Positions 35,943 to 45,099 of a DNA stretch of 64,000 nt are shown in pieces. The first letter of the stretch is position 1. Every line of letters starts with the position of its first letter. The notes beneath the pieces are model-generated. The model was not told the DNA's origin. It was given only the letters and a program-made list of their open reading frames with translations, and did not search any database. Source of the DNA: Novosphingobium sp. MD-1. GTDB lineage: Bacteria > Pseudomonadota > Alphaproteobacteria > Sphingomonadales > Sphingomonadaceae. The position numbers and the translations under genes were made by a program. The stretch is taken from NCBI RefSeq assembly GCF_001014975.1, contig NZ_BBXA01000027.1, positions 1-64,000 on the forward strand, read 5' to 3'.

Positions 35943-37376
35943 ATGGGCAAGGCAACCGGCTTTCTCGAGGTCGACCGCAAGGACCGTACCTACGATTCCC
36001 CCGCGGAACGGCTGAAGCACTATCGCGAATTCGTGATCCCGCACGATGCGGCGGGGCTGCAGGGGCAGGCTTCACGCTGCATGAACTGCGGCATTCCGTA
36101 TTGTCACAACGGCTGTCCGGTGAACAACCAGATCCCGGACTGGAACCACCTGGTCTACGAGAACGACTGGCGCGAGGCGCTCGATAATCTCCATTCGACC
36201 AACAACTTCCCGGAATTCACCGGCCGCATCTGCCCCGCTCCGTGCGAGGCGGCCTGCACACTGAACATCGTCGACCAGCCGGTGACGATCAAATCGATCG
36301 AATGCGCGATCGTCGACAAGGGCTGGAAGGAAGGCTGGATCGAGCCGCAGGTGCCCGCGAAGAAGACGGGCAAGTCGGTCGCCGTCGTCGGCTCCGGCCC
36401 GGCTGGCCTCGCCTGCGCGCAGCAGCTGGCCCGCGCCGGCCATTCGGTGACGGTGTTCGAGAAATCCGATCGCGTCGGCGGGCTGCTTCGCTACGGCATT
36501 CCGGACTTCAAGCTGGAAAAGCACGTCATCAACCGCCGCATGGTGCAGATGGAGGCCGAAGGCGTCCAGTTCCGCACTTCCGTCGAAGTGGGCGTGACCG
36601 TTTCGGTCGCCTCGCTGAAGGAAAACTTCGACGCGATCGTGATGGCGGGCGGCGCGGAAGACCCGCGCCCGCTCGACATTCCCGGTTTCGAGCTTCCCGG
36701 CGTGCGCTTCGCCATGGAATTCCTGACGCAGCAGAACAAGCGCAACGCGGGTGACGATGAAATCCGCGCCGCGCCGCGCGGTTCGCTGCTCGCCACCGGC
36801 AAGCACGTAGTGGTGATCGGCGGCGGCGATACCGGTTCGGACTGCGTCGGCACGTCGAACCGCCAGGGTGCGCTGTCGGTCACGCAGCTGGAAATCATGC
36901 CCCGGCCGCCCGAAAAGGAAGAGAAGGCGCTGAGCTGGCCCAACTGGCCGCTCAAGCTGCGCACCTCGTCCAGCCACGAGGAAGGCTGCGAGCGCGAATT
37001 CGCGGTGCTGACCAAGCGGGCGGTGGGCGAAAACGACGTGACCGGGCTGGAATGCGTCCGCGTCGAATGGGTGAACGGCAAGATGCAGGAAGTGCCGGGC
37101 AGCGAATTCACGCTGAAGGCGGACCTGATCCTGCTGGCGATGGGCTTCCTCGGCCCGCGCAAGCAGGGCTTGCTGGAACAGGCCGGCGTCGAACTGGACC
37201 CGCGCGGCAACGTCAAGGGCAACGTGGTGGACTACAAGACCAGCGTCGAGAACGTGTTCGCCTGCGGCGACATGCGGCGCGGGCAGAGCCTCGTCGTGTG
37301 GGCGATTCGCGAAGGCCGCCAGTGCGCGCGTTCGGTGGACGAAGCGCTGATGGGGGTTTCCGAACTGCCGCGCTGA
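35943..37376 (+). CDS. gltD: Glutamate synthase small chain
   Basis: 477 aa from the ATG at 35943 with AGGGA upstream. N-terminal iron-sulfur cysteines lie in [14 protein letters not shown] and CPAPCEAAC. The FAD site is [18 protein letters not shown] (about residues 149-166) and the NADPH site [14 protein letters not shown] second FAD contact is [16 protein letters not shown]. It supplies electrons from NADPH to GltB. A terminator follows within 60 nt, closing the gltBD operon. Confidence 0.97.
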   Translation: MGKATGFLEVDRKDRTYDSPAERLKHYREFVIPHDAAGLQGQASRCMNCGIPYCHNGCPVNNQIPDWNHLVYENDWREALDNLHSTNNFPEFTGRICPAPCEAACTLNIVDQPVTIKSIECAIVDKGWKEGWIEPQVPAKKTGKSVAVVGSGPAGLACAQQLARAGHSVTVFEKSDRVGGLLRYGIPDFKLEKHVINRRMVQMEAEGVQFRTSVEVGVTVSVASLKENFDAIVMAGGAEDPRPLDIPGFELPGVRFAMEFLTQQNKRNAGDDEIRAAPRGSLLATGKHVVVIGGGDTGSDCVGTSNRQGALSVTQLEIMPRPPEKEEKALSWPNWPLKLRTSSSHEEGCEREFAVLTKRAVGENDVTGLECVRVEWVNGKMQEVPGSEFTLKADLILLAMGFLGPRKQGLLEQAGVELDPRGNVKGNVVDYKTSVENVFACGDMRRGQSLVVWAIREGRQCARSVDEALMGVSELPR

Positions 37377-37404
37377 TCGGGCCGGTTCTGCGGGACAAGA
37401 CAGG

Positions 37405-37432
37405 AAGGGCGCTCCGTGCGGGGCGCCCTTTT
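37405..37432 (+). terminator. Rho-independent terminator after gltBD
   Basis: AAGGGCGC (37405-37412) pairs with GCGCCCTT (37423-37430); T residues run to 37432. It lies 28 nt after the gltD stop. Confidence 0.75.
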
Positions 37433-37444
37433 CCGTTTCGGCCT

Positions 37445-37539
37445 CGTCATTGCGAGGGGCGAAGCCCCGCGGCAATCCAGGGGCAGGCCAGAGCAGCATG
37501 TGGGGCTCTGGATTGCTTCGCGTACCGCTCGCAATGACG
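37445..37539. repeat. Palindromic intergenic repeat (CGTCATTGCGAG type)
   Basis: CGTCATTGCGAG (37445-37456) is perfectly inverted as CTCGCAATGACG (37528-37539), with inner arms GCAATCCAG and CTGGATTGC. Elements of this look are a common dispersed palindromic repeat in alphaproteobacteria and other bacteria, probably REP- or MITE-like. Only one copy is visible in this window. Confidence 0.7.
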
Positions 37540-37577
37540 ATTCAAGATAACGCTGGCATGCCCCCAGGCGCGCCGCG

Positions 37578-38387
37578 TCAGCGGAAGGCGCAGGAGAGGC
37601 CGGCCCACAGGTCGGTCACGCGCGCGCGGGCGCCGGTGCCGTTTACGATGCCGCTGATCGCGCCCACGGTGAACTCGTGGCCCAGTGTGGTGCGTTCCAG
37701 CCGGAAGCCGCGCTTTTTGCGCAGCTCGGCGAGGGTGGTGCCGATGCGGATGCCGTCGGTCGTGCCGATGGTTGTGTTCCGGCCGCTCAGCACCCAGCCG
37801 CCGAACCGGTCATGCTGGAACAGCAGGCTCACGCCATCCTGCCACTGCGCGAAATCAACAGGCCCGGCGCCGCATTCGCCGTTCGTGCTGGTCCGTGGGG
37901 CCGGGCGGAAGCGCAGCGCTTCCAGCACCCGTGCGCGGGGTATGCCAAAGGAGAGGACGATCGGCGCCGCCCCGGCGCGGCGCACCTGCAGCCCGTTCCG
38001 GGCAAGGCGCAGGCTGGCCGCCACCTGTGGCGCGGCGGCTGCCAGCCGCGTCGATTCGCTCAGGCGCATCTGGCCCGATAGCATCCTGTAGACGGTCACC
38101 GCCCAGCGGCTGCCATCGGCGAGCGTCAGCTCGATGCGGTAGTTCATGCCGGCAACGACTTGCTGGCTGGCCGAATCGACGCTTCTGACCGTGCCCCCGC
38201 CCGGCAATTGCGATGCCGCGAAATCGGCGGCCTGGCGTACCTGCGGATCGTTGACGCCGGCGGGCGCCCAGCCGCCCGGGATCCCTGCTCCCGGCGGGGG
38301 CACCTGTGCGGCGGCAGGCGCCAGCGCGGCCGCGCAGAGCGCCCCGTACAGCGCTCCGTACAGCGCCAACGACAGTGTCTTGGTCAT
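37578..38387 (-). CDS. Secreted protein with cystatin-like domain
   Basis: 269 aa. A signal peptide (residues 1 to about 28, ending AAAQ) contains a small internal repeat (GALYGALC). Residues about 38-105 follow the cystatin plan: an N-terminal Gly-Gly (PGGW), a helix (DPQVRQAADFAASQL), then SASQQVVAGMNYRIELTLAD with the canonical QVVAG inhibitory loop at residues 76-80. The remaining 160 residues form a domain I do not recognise, with three cysteines in total. It could inhibit papain-like cysteine proteases in the periplasm or outside the cell, or use the fold only as scaffold. It converges on gltD. Confidence 0.7.
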   Translation of the reverse strand: MTKTLSLALYGALYGALCAAALAPAAAQVPPPGAGIPGGWAPAGVNDPQVRQAADFAASQLPGGGTVRSVDSASQQVVAGMNYRIELTLADGSRWAVTVYRMLSGQMRLSESTRLAAAAPQVAASLRLARNGLQVRRAGAAPIVLSFGIPRARVLEALRFRPAPRTSTNGECGAGPVDFAQWQDGVSLLFQHDRFGGWVLSGRNTTIGTTDGIRIGTTLAELRKKRGFRLERTTLGHEFTVGAISGIVNGTGARARVTDLWAGLSCAFR

Positions 38388-38498
38388 GATTCAGGCTCCC
38401 TCCCGCATCGCGCGGACGGGAAGAGTGACCGGCCGCCGGGGATGCGGCAACCGGATTTGCGTCTGCTTCGGAGGCGATTGCGCGCCCACGTCGGCGGC

Positions 38499-39179
38499 TC
38501 AGGGCTGCCAGTCGATCGCACCCCGGCCGTGTTGTTCGAGAAAGGCGTTGGCCTGGCTGAAATGGCGGCATCCGAAGAAGCCGGCATGGGCGGACAGCGG
38601 GCTGGGGTGGGGCGCTTTGAGGACGAGGTGCGGTCCATTGGCCAGGCCCGGCACGCGCGCGGCCTTCTTCTGCGCATGGCTGCCCCACAGCAGAAACACG
38701 GTGGGCACGTCACGCTGCGCAACGGCGGCCACCGCCGCGTCGGTGAAATCCTCCCAGCCTTTGCCGGCGTGCGATCCGGCCTGCCCGGCCTCTACCGTCA
38801 GCGCGTTGTTCAGCAGCAGCACGCCCTGCCGCGCCCAGTTTTCGAGATTGCCGTGGGAAGGTCGTGGCAGGCCGAGATCGGCTTCCAGTTCCTTGTAGAT
38901 GTTCACCAGCGATGGCGGCGGCTTGACGCCCTGCGGCACCGAGAACGACAGGCCGTGCGCCTGGCCGGGGCCGTGGTAGGGGTCCTGCCCCAGAATCACG
39001 ACCTTCACCGCGTCCAGCGGGGTCAGTTCCAGCGCCCGCAGCCGGGATCCGCGTGGCGGAAAGATCGCCTTTCCGGCCGCCTCTTCGGTGTTGAGGAAGC
39101 CGCCCAGCGCCCGCAGCGGGCGGGTGGCGAGAACAGGGGCCAGCGCCGGCTGCCAGCTTTCGGGAAGGGGAGTTGCCAT
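38499..39179 (-). CDS. ung: Uracil-DNA glycosylase
   Basis: 226 aa from the ATG at 39179. Family 1 UDG motifs are present: [17 protein letters not shown] (water-activating Asp), [10 protein letters not shown] and [18 protein letters not shown] (catalytic His and minor-groove loop). It removes uracil from DNA at the start of base excision repair. It is divergent from the nrnC gene, and the shared region contains a tandem repeat. Confidence 0.96.
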   Translation of the reverse strand: MATPLPESWQPALAPVLATRPLRALGGFLNTEEAAGKAIFPPRGSRLRALELTPLDAVKVVILGQDPYHGPGQAHGLSFSVPQGVKPPPSLVNIYKELEADLGLPRPSHGNLENWARQGVLLLNNALTVEAGQAGSHAGKGWEDFTDAAVAAVAQRDVPTVFLLWGSHAQKKAARVPGLANGPHLVLKAPHPSPLSAHAGFFGCRHFSQANAFLEQHGRGAIDWQP

Positions 39180-39237
39180 AGGAAAGGCGTTCCTACCGCA
39201 ACTCGAAACGGGCGCACAAGCCTGCCGGGCGCCAAAG

Positions 39238-39287
39238 CCAAGGTTGCCGTTTCCCGGCATTCCCAAGGTTGCCGTTTCCCGGCATTC
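39238..39287. repeat. Two perfect tandem copies of a 25-bp unit
   Basis: The unit beginning CCAAGGTTGCCGTTTCCCGG occurs at 39238-39262 and again at 39263-39287 without a mismatch. It sits in the 124-nt divergent region between ung and nrnC and ends 17 nt before the nrnC ATG. It is either a recent duplication or a doubled regulatory site. Confidence 0.85.
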
Positions 39288-39303
39288 ATCGTAGGCGGGG
39301 TCC

Positions 39304-39921
39304 ATGGCCGTCTACCTGCATGAAGAAGATTTGCCCGAAGGCGCGCTGGCGCCGGGCATCGTCGCCGTCGATACCGAAACGATGGGGCTGATCACCCCGC
39401 GCGATCGGCTGTGCGTGGTCCAGATTTCCGACGGGCAGGGCGATGAGCACCTTGTCCGCTTCCAGGTGGACAGTGCCTACGCCGCGCCGAACCTGAAGGC
39501 GGTGCTGGCCGATCCCGCGCGGCTGAAGCTGTTTCACTTCGCCCGGTTCGATCTGGCCGCGATCGAACACTATCTGGGCATTACCGCCGCGCCGGTGTTC
39601 TGCACCAAGATCGCGTCCAAGCTGGTTCGGACCTATACCGACCGCCACGGCCTGAAGGATCTGGTGCGCGAACTGCTGGGCAAGGAGATTTCCAAGCAGC
39701 AGCAGTCGAGCGACTGGGGCGGGGCGGTCCTGTCCGACGCGCAGCAGGAATATGCCGCGTCCGACGTGCGCCACCTCCACGCCATGCACACCATTCTGGT
39801 TGAACGGCTGGCGCGGGAGAAGCGGACCGAGATGGCGCAGGCCTGTTTCGACTTCCTGCCCGTGCGGGCGCGCCTCGATCTGGCCGGCTGGGCCGAGCGG
39901 GACATCTTCAGTCACGAATGA
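39304..39921 (+). CDS. nrnC: NrnC-type ribonuclease D (3'-5' exonuclease domain only)
   Basis: 205 aa, the exonuclease domain alone without the HRDC domains of full RNase D. The DEDDy residues are visible: [10 protein letters not shown] (Asp/Glu), [15 protein letters not shown] (Asp) and [13 protein letters not shown] (Tyr/Asp). This size and domain set fits alphaproteobacterial NrnC, which degrades di- and oligoribonucleotides in place of Orn. It is followed by lptC after 10 nt. Confidence 0.88.
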   Translation: MAVYLHEEDLPEGALAPGIVAVDTETMGLITPRDRLCVVQISDGQGDEHLVRFQVDSAYAAPNLKAVLADPARLKLFHFARFDLAAIEHYLGITAAPVFCTKIASKLVRTYTDRHGLKDLVRELLGKEISKQQQSSDWGGAVLSDAQQEYAASDVRHLHAMHTILVERLAREKRTEMAQACFDFLPVRARLDLAGWAERDIFSHE

Positions 39922-39931
39922 GGCTGCGGGG

Positions 39932-40576
39932 ATGACCGTCCAAGCCGAGAAGATCCGCTCGCGCCGCCAGCATTTCGCGGCGCCGGGCGGCTTTCATGAC
40001 CGTCTGGTACGGTTCCTGGCGGTGGCGCTGCCGGCCGCGATTGGCGTGCTGGCGGCGGTGATGGTGCTGACCCCGCTTTCCCCGCGCGGCGAGATCAGCT
40101 TCCTGCTCGATCGCAACAAGGTTTCCATCCTGGAAGATCGTCTGCGTGCCGCCAGCGCGATGTATCGCGGCCTGGACGACGACGGGCGCACGTTCTCGAT
40201 CACCGCCGGGTCCGCCGTCCAGCATTCGGCGCGGGTTCCCGTGGTGATGATGAACGACCTGACCGCGCGGATGCTGATGGACGACGGGCCGGCGATCCTT
40301 TCGGCCAATGCCGGCAACTATGATTTCAGCCGCGAACAGGTGGACGTGGCCGGGCCGGTCAATTTCCAGACGTCGGACGGCTATCGCATGACCGCGAACA
40401 ACGTGGTGTTCGATGTGCGGGGCAAGAACCTGCACAGCAAGGGGCCGGCGGAAGGCCGCATTCCGGCTGGCACTTTCTCGGCCGACAGGATATTCGCCGA
40501 CCTCTCCGCGCATACCGTCACGCTGGACGGCCATGCACGTCTTCACATGGAACCGGGCAAGATGCGCAAGCCATGA
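39932..40576 (+). CDS. lptC: LPS export ABC transporter periplasmic protein LptC
   Basis: 214 aa from the ATG at 39932. A single N-terminal membrane helix (FLAVALPAAIGVLAAVMVL, about residues 28-46) anchors a periplasmic beta-jellyroll with repeating strands (GRTFSITAGSAVQHS, DGYRMTANNVVFDV). LptC links the LptB2FG exporter to LptA in the LPS bridge. Its stop overlaps the lptA start by 4 nt (ATGA), as in other alphaproteobacteria. Confidence 0.88.
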   Translation: MTVQAEKIRSRRQHFAAPGGFHDRLVRFLAVALPAAIGVLAAVMVLTPLSPRGEISFLLDRNKVSILEDRLRAASAMYRGLDDDGRTFSITAGSAVQHSARVPVVMMNDLTARMLMDDGPAILSANAGNYDFSREQVDVAGPVNFQTSDGYRMTANNVVFDVRGKNLHSKGPAEGRIPAGTFSADRIFADLSAHTVTLDGHARLHMEPGKMRKP

Positions 40577-41172
40577 CTGCACCTCGGCAAATGACGTCCC
40601 TTCGCGAAACGATCCGTTCCGCCCGGCCTTTCCGGGCGTTCCTGCTGGGCTTTGCCGGGGCTGGCGCCGTCGTTGCGGCCCTTTCCGCGCACGCGGCCTC
40701 GCGGGTGAACAGCGATGCGCCCGTCAACTTCGCGGCGGACCGCATCGAACTGCAGGACAAGCAGAACCGCGTGATCCTGACGGGGAACGTCGACATCACG
40801 CAGGACGACATGCGGATGCGCTCGGCCCGCACCGTGATGGCCTATACCAACACCGGCGGTGACACCGAGATCCAGCGGATCGACGCGACCGGCGGCGTGG
40901 TGGTGACGCAGCGCGACGAAACCGCGCGCGGCGACGTGGCGGTCTATGACGTGAACCGCCGCCTGATCACGATGGTCGGCAACGTGGCGCTGCGGCGTGG
41001 CACCGATACGCTGAACGGCGGCCGGCTGGTGATCGACCTCGACAGCGGCCTGTCCAGCGTGGATGGCCGTTCGGGCGGTTCCTCCGTTCCCGGCGTCAAC
41101 GGTTCCGGCAACGGCGGCGGGCGTATTTCGGGCACGTTCAAGGTGCCCAAGCGCAACGACAGCAAGCCGTAG
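40573..41172 (+). CDS. lptA: LPS transport periplasmic protein LptA
   Basis: 199 aa. A signal peptide ends near SAHAAS, then comes the OstA/LptA domain: NFAADRIELQDKQNRVILTG and DDMRMRSARTVMAYTN, with periodic beta-strands to about residue 165 and a Gly/Ser-rich tail. LptA forms the periplasmic bridge for LPS. It is coupled to lptC. lptB is not in the next position; instead a convergent capsule gene follows after 16 nt. Confidence 0.92.
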   Translation: MTAPRQMTSLRETIRSARPFRAFLLGFAGAGAVVAALSAHAASRVNSDAPVNFAADRIELQDKQNRVILTGNVDITQDDMRMRSARTVMAYTNTGGDTEIQRIDATGGVVVTQRDETARGDVAVYDVNRRLITMVGNVALRRGTDTLNGGRLVIDLDSGLSSVDGRSGGSSVPGVNGSGNGGGRISGTFKVPKRNDSKP

Positions 41173-41188
41173 GGCGTCTCCCCGCCGG

Positions 41189-42430
41189 TTATTCGGGCGG
41201 AAGCGGCATTCCCTCGAACCGCGCGATGGCGTGCCGGACGACCTTGTCGAGCGCTTCCTTCGAGAAGAAGCCGCCGGGAATCAGGCAGCGTTCGATCAAG
41301 ACGCGGCGGAACGCGGCGAAAGTTTCGGGATCGGGCGGCACCGGGTTCTGCCAGAAGGCGTCCAGCCCGCCCTGCGCGGTGAGGTCCGGGATATCGTAGA
41401 CCGCGTGGCCCAGCGCGACGACGGGGACGCCCATCGCCAGCGCGAACGTGCCGCTGGTGCTGTTGATGGTGACCATGCCGCGCGCGTCGCGTGCAACGGC
41501 CACGATGTCTCCGGCGGCCAGGTAGTCGATCCGCGCGGCCACGCCATAGCGTTCGCCCAGATCGCGCGCCGCCTGCTCCCAATCGCGCACGCCGTTGTCG
41601 AGCGGATGCTCCTTGATGACCAGACGCGTGTCGGCCGGGGCGTGCCGGGCGAACGAGGCGATGATCAGGTTCAGCGCTTCCGCAATGCCCGCGAAAGGCG
41701 AATGCAGCCGGATTTGCGCGTCCGAATCGAGCTGGAGCGGGAACAGGAAATAGGGCTCTGGCGACGCTTCCATGCGCGCGAACAACCGGGCGGCCTGCGC
41801 CTCGCGCAGCTTGCGCGCGCGCAGCTTGCGCAGCCAGCCCATGCCTTCCACCAGCGGCGGCCAGGGGCGATGGTTGTTCCAGTTGGAATAGTGCCAGCGC
41901 GTGAACACGTCGGCGACGTTGTAGAGTAGCCCTTCCAGCGCGCGGCGGCGGAAAGAGGAGGGCACCTGGCTGTGCTGCGGCACCGGCGGCAGCGCGGCGG
42001 CAGTATCGCGATACCACTGCGGATCGCGCGGGAGCGACGAATGGCCATTGACCCCGCCCAGCTCCAGCGTGACCCAGTCCGGCCGGATATAGCCTTCCTC
42101 GAAGACGTGGACCGGCACGTCCAGCGCACGACAGACCTGCGTTGCGGCCATGTGATGATCGCGGCAATCGCCGAACAGCACCACGTCGGTGATTTGCCGG
42201 TCGCGCAGCATCTGCTCCAGCGCGGCGGGCCAGTCCTGCAGGGTGCCGCGATAGTCGATGCCGCCGGGCAGGCGCCAGAACGCCCGGTCGCCGCCGTTGA
42301 AATTGACCTTGTAAACCGTGTGCCCGGCGCGGATCAGACCTTGTCCCAGATGGCGGAACAGCGGCCCCATCAGCCCTTGCAGCAACAGCACCCGGCGCCG
42401 TTCCCCGGTACGCACTATTTCATCGGGCAT
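41189..42430 (-). CDS. kpsS: KpsS-like capsule polysaccharide beta-Kdo transferase
   Basis: 413 aa from the ATG at 42430. KpsS/Capsule_synth features are VLLLQGLMGPLFRHLGQGL, VVLFGDCRDHH, VFEEGYIRPDWVTLE (strong family motif), LVIKEHPLDNG and TINSTSGTFALAMGVPVVAL. KpsS adds the first beta-Kdo to lyso-phosphatidylglycerol, starting the poly-Kdo linker of group 2-type capsules. kpsC and the Kdo genes lie 5-10 kb away. It converges on lptA. Confidence 0.88.
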   Translation of the reverse strand: MPDEIVRTGERRRVLLLQGLMGPLFRHLGQGLIRAGHTVYKVNFNGGDRAFWRLPGGIDYRGTLQDWPAALEQMLRDRQITDVVLFGDCRDHHMAATQVCRALDVPVHVFEEGYIRPDWVTLELGGVNGHSSLPRDPQWYRDTAAALPPVPQHSQVPSSFRRRALEGLLYNVADVFTRWHYSNWNNHRPWPPLVEGMGWLRKLRARKLREAQAARLFARMEASPEPYFLFPLQLDSDAQIRLHSPFAGIAEALNLIIASFARHAPADTRLVIKEHPLDNGVRDWEQAARDLGERYGVAARIDYLAAGDIVAVARDARGMVTINSTSGTFALAMGVPVVALGHAVYDIPDLTAQGGLDAFWQNPVPPDPETFAAFRRVLIERCLIPGGFFSKEALDKVVRHAIARFEGMPLPPE

Positions 42431-42604
42431 CGGCAAGTGTTCCGGAACCTCATCCAGACGTCCCTAGGGCGAAGCGCACGAAGCGTCGATGAGCCATGTT
42501 CAGGTTTCCACCAATCAATTTCATCCACTTGCGCACGAGCCGCCCATGACATTGCCTTCGGGGATGGCTAAGGCATTCACGCAGCGGCCACCCTGCCCGC
42601 GCGG

Positions 42605-44107
42605 ATGTTCTATCGAGGGGCTGTGACAGGCACGTTTCTGCTGTTTTCGGGGCTTGTCGCCGCGTCGTTGGTGCTGGACGGGCTGGTTCGCCCCCGGCGG
42701 GGCGGCGATGCGCGTTGGCCTTTGCGCAGCGCGGCCGGCATGGTGCTGCACATGCTGCTGGTCGCCAGCGGCTTCGGGTTGTTCCTTGGCATCTGCGGCA
42801 ATCCGCTGGCCTCGGCGATCCTGACGCTGGCGCTGGTGGCGCTGTTCACGGTTGTTTCCAACGCCAAGCACACCATGCTGGGCGAACCACTGGTGTTTAC
42901 CGACCTCGTGCTTGTCGGCGCGGTGTTGCGCCATCCGCAGTTCTATCTGTCGGCGTTGAGCCCGGTGCAAAAGGGTGCGCTGATCGCCAGCGGACCGGTG
43001 CTGCTGGCGCTGTTCGCGTGGCTATTCGTCGGCGACATCGGTGCCCATCTGGCCGGCGCGGTGCTGCTGGCGGGCAGTCTGGTGCTGTTGCGGTGGGTCA
43101 TGGCGATTCCGCCATGGCGCGATCTTGCATCGGCGCCCGATCTGGACGGGGACGTGTGCCGCCATGGCTTGCTGGCGACTCTGCTGCTTTATTGGCTGCG
43201 CTGGCGCGCGACGGCCAATCCCGCGCCGCGTGCGCACCCCGAGGTGGCGATTGGAAGGACGGCAGCCGAACCTCCGCTGGCGGTGATCGTGCAATGCGAA
43301 TCCTTCGCCGATCCCGTGGAGCTGTTCGGCGATCCGGCGCTGGAATTGCCGGGTCTGGCCCGCGCTCGTTCGGTCGCCTGGCAATGGGGCGATCTCAACG
43401 TCAGCGGGTTCGGCGCCTATACCATGCGCACCGAATATGGCCTGATCTTTGGGCGGGACGAGGAGGAACTGGGCTTTCGCCGGTTCGATCCGTTCCTGAC
43501 CGCGGTGGGCGAAGCCTCGCACGCCTTGCCGGCCCGCCTGGCCGGGCGCGGCTGGCGGAGTCTGTTTCTGCACCCGCACGATCTGCGCTTCTACAACCGG
43601 CAACGCATCATGCCCGCCGCCGGGTTCGCGGAGATGGTGGGTGAGGAACATTTCGCGCCGCCCTCGGCAGGAGAGGGGCGCTACGTAACCGACGCGGCCA
43701 TGGCTGGAACGATTGGCGATCTGGCACGAAAGGCCACGGAAGCAACGGTGCTTTACGCCGTGACGATCGAGAATCACGGCCCCTGGGCACCCGAGGATGG
43801 ATCGGGGCCGCGCGATCTCGTTTCCTCCTATCTGCGCCTTGTGCGTAACAGCGATGCGATGCTGGCGACATTGCTCGAAGCGCTGGCTGACCTTGGCCGG
43901 CCTTCGGTCCTCGTCTTCTTCGGCGATCACCGCCCGAGCATCCCCGGTGTCACCACGCCGGGGCCGGTGCGCCACACGCCGTATGTTGTCGTCCGCCTCG
44001 ATGCCTTCGGCGCGGTGGTGAAGGGGGAGCGGCGGCGCGTGGATCTGACCCCGGCGCAGCTCCATCACGCGGTCCACGATCTTCTGGCTACACTCCCGGC
44101 GGCGTAA
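42605..44107 (+). CDS. Membrane sulfatase-fold transferase (LTA-synthase/phosphoglycerol-transferase type)
   Basis: 500 aa. About five membrane helices (residues 1 to about 185) are followed by a periplasmic alkaline-phosphatase-superfamily domain: VIVQCESFADP (metal Glu), GFGAYTMRTEYGLIFG (nucleophile Thr), YAVTIENHGPWAPE (His) and LVFFGDHRPSIPG (Asp-His). This layout is that of LtaS/MdoB proteins, which transfer phosphoglycerol, or phosphoethanolamine in related families. Its location between kpsS and an SDR suggests modification of capsule or lipid. The donor and acceptor are unknown. The end overlaps the convergent SDR by 20 nt. Confidence 0.85.
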   Translation: MFYRGAVTGTFLLFSGLVAASLVLDGLVRPRRGGDARWPLRSAAGMVLHMLLVASGFGLFLGICGNPLASAILTLALVALFTVVSNAKHTMLGEPLVFTDLVLVGAVLRHPQFYLSALSPVQKGALIASGPVLLALFAWLFVGDIGAHLAGAVLLAGSLVLLRWVMAIPPWRDLASAPDLDGDVCRHGLLATLLLYWLRWRATANPAPRAHPEVAIGRTAAEPPLAVIVQCESFADPVELFGDPALELPGLARARSVAWQWGDLNVSGFGAYTMRTEYGLIFGRDEEELGFRRFDPFLTAVGEASHALPARLAGRGWRSLFLHPHDLRFYNRQRIMPAAGFAEMVGEEHFAPPSAGEGRYVTDAAMAGTIGDLARKATEATVLYAVTIENHGPWAPEDGSGPRDLVSSYLRLVRNSDAMLATLLEALADLGRPSVLVFFGDHRPSIPGVTTPGPVRHTPYVVVRLDAFGAVVKGERRRVDLTPAQLHHAVHDLLATLPAA

Positions 44108-44900
44108 GCGCGCGCAGCAACCGATCGCGCAGGAAGCGCGGCAGGATCGCCGAGATGAGCCGGAGCAGCCCAAACGGCCAGGGCAGCACGGCATGGGGCT
44201 TTCGGCGCGCTGCCGCTCTCGCGATCAGCGCGGCGACTCTGTCAGGCTTCAAAATCAGCGGCTTGGGGCCAGGAACCCGCCGGGCTGCTGCCGTATCGAT
44301 GAAGCCGGGGGATACGAGCGTCACGGATACGCCGTAAGGCCGCACACCGATGCGCAGCGCGTCGGTGAAGCGGGCCAGACCCGCCTTCGATCCGGCATAG
44401 GCGGCGGCGAAAGGCAGTGCGTGATCGGCGGCGGCCGAACCGATCACGACGATCGCGCCGTGCCCGCGCGCGGCCATCGCTTGGGCGCAACGGGCGGCCA
44501 TGGCCGCTTGCGCCACGAAATTGACCTGCCCCAGACGCGCGACCTGCGCGGCGTCCTCCACCAACGCGCCCGCCGCCCGGATATCGCCGCATCCCGCGGC
44601 GAACAAGGCAAGGCCGAACGGCTCGTCGGCCTCTTCGCGCGACAGGGCTTCCAGCGCGCCATCGGTATCGGATAGGTCCAGGGATCGGGTATCCACCGCG
44701 CCCGCGCCAAGCTCCAGGCAAGCTGCGGCGACGGCATCGAGCCGGCCACTGTCGCGCCCCCACAGCGAGAGCCGGGCGCCCGCGCGGGCATAATGCCGCG
44801 CGAGGGCGCCACCCAGTTCGCCCGATGCGCCTACGACAAGAACCCGGCCTGTCTGGGGGGCAGGAACAAAACTGCCATCAAACCGTATAGGGCTGGCCAT
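44088..44900 (-). CDS. Short-chain dehydrogenase/reductase
   Basis: 270 aa classical SDR: cofactor site VLVVGASGELGGAL (residues about 20-33), Ser in IVVIGSAAADHAL, and catalytic AYAGSKAG (Tyr-x-x-x-Lys). A C-terminal hydrophobic/basic extension (FGLLRLISAILPRFLRDRLL) may hold it to the membrane. SDRs of this form are frequent in sphingomonad capsule loci. The substrate is not known. It is convergent with the sulfatase-fold gene. Confidence 0.85.
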   Translation of the reverse strand: MASPIRFDGSFVPAPQTGRVLVVGASGELGGALARHYARAGARLSLWGRDSGRLDAVAAACLELGAGAVDTRSLDLSDTDGALEALSREEADEPFGLALFAAGCGDIRAAGALVEDAAQVARLGQVNFVAQAAMAARCAQAMAARGHGAIVVIGSAAADHALPFAAAYAGSKAGLARFTDALRIGVRPYGVSVTLVSPGFIDTAAARRVPGPKPLILKPDRVAALIARAAARRKPHAVLPWPFGLLRLISAILPRFLRDRLLRALTPPGV

Positions 44901-45099
44901 ATAGGGGTGTAATCCTGAGTCCTAACCAAGGGCGAACCCGTGGATTTATGCAATTTCTACTGCACTGCACACGCGCCAATACCGCATTTTCAGTGGGATG
45001 GCGGTTTGGGCATCCTGTCGTCCGGAGGGGTGCATTCGCCTATTTTGGGGACTTTAGACTCTTGACACTTGGAGGCCTGTCCTGTCCAGAGTCAAGGTT

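Noticed and set aside
37445..37539. CRISPR repeat
   Set aside because: It is a single palindromic element without spacers or additional repeats, and no cas gene is in the window.
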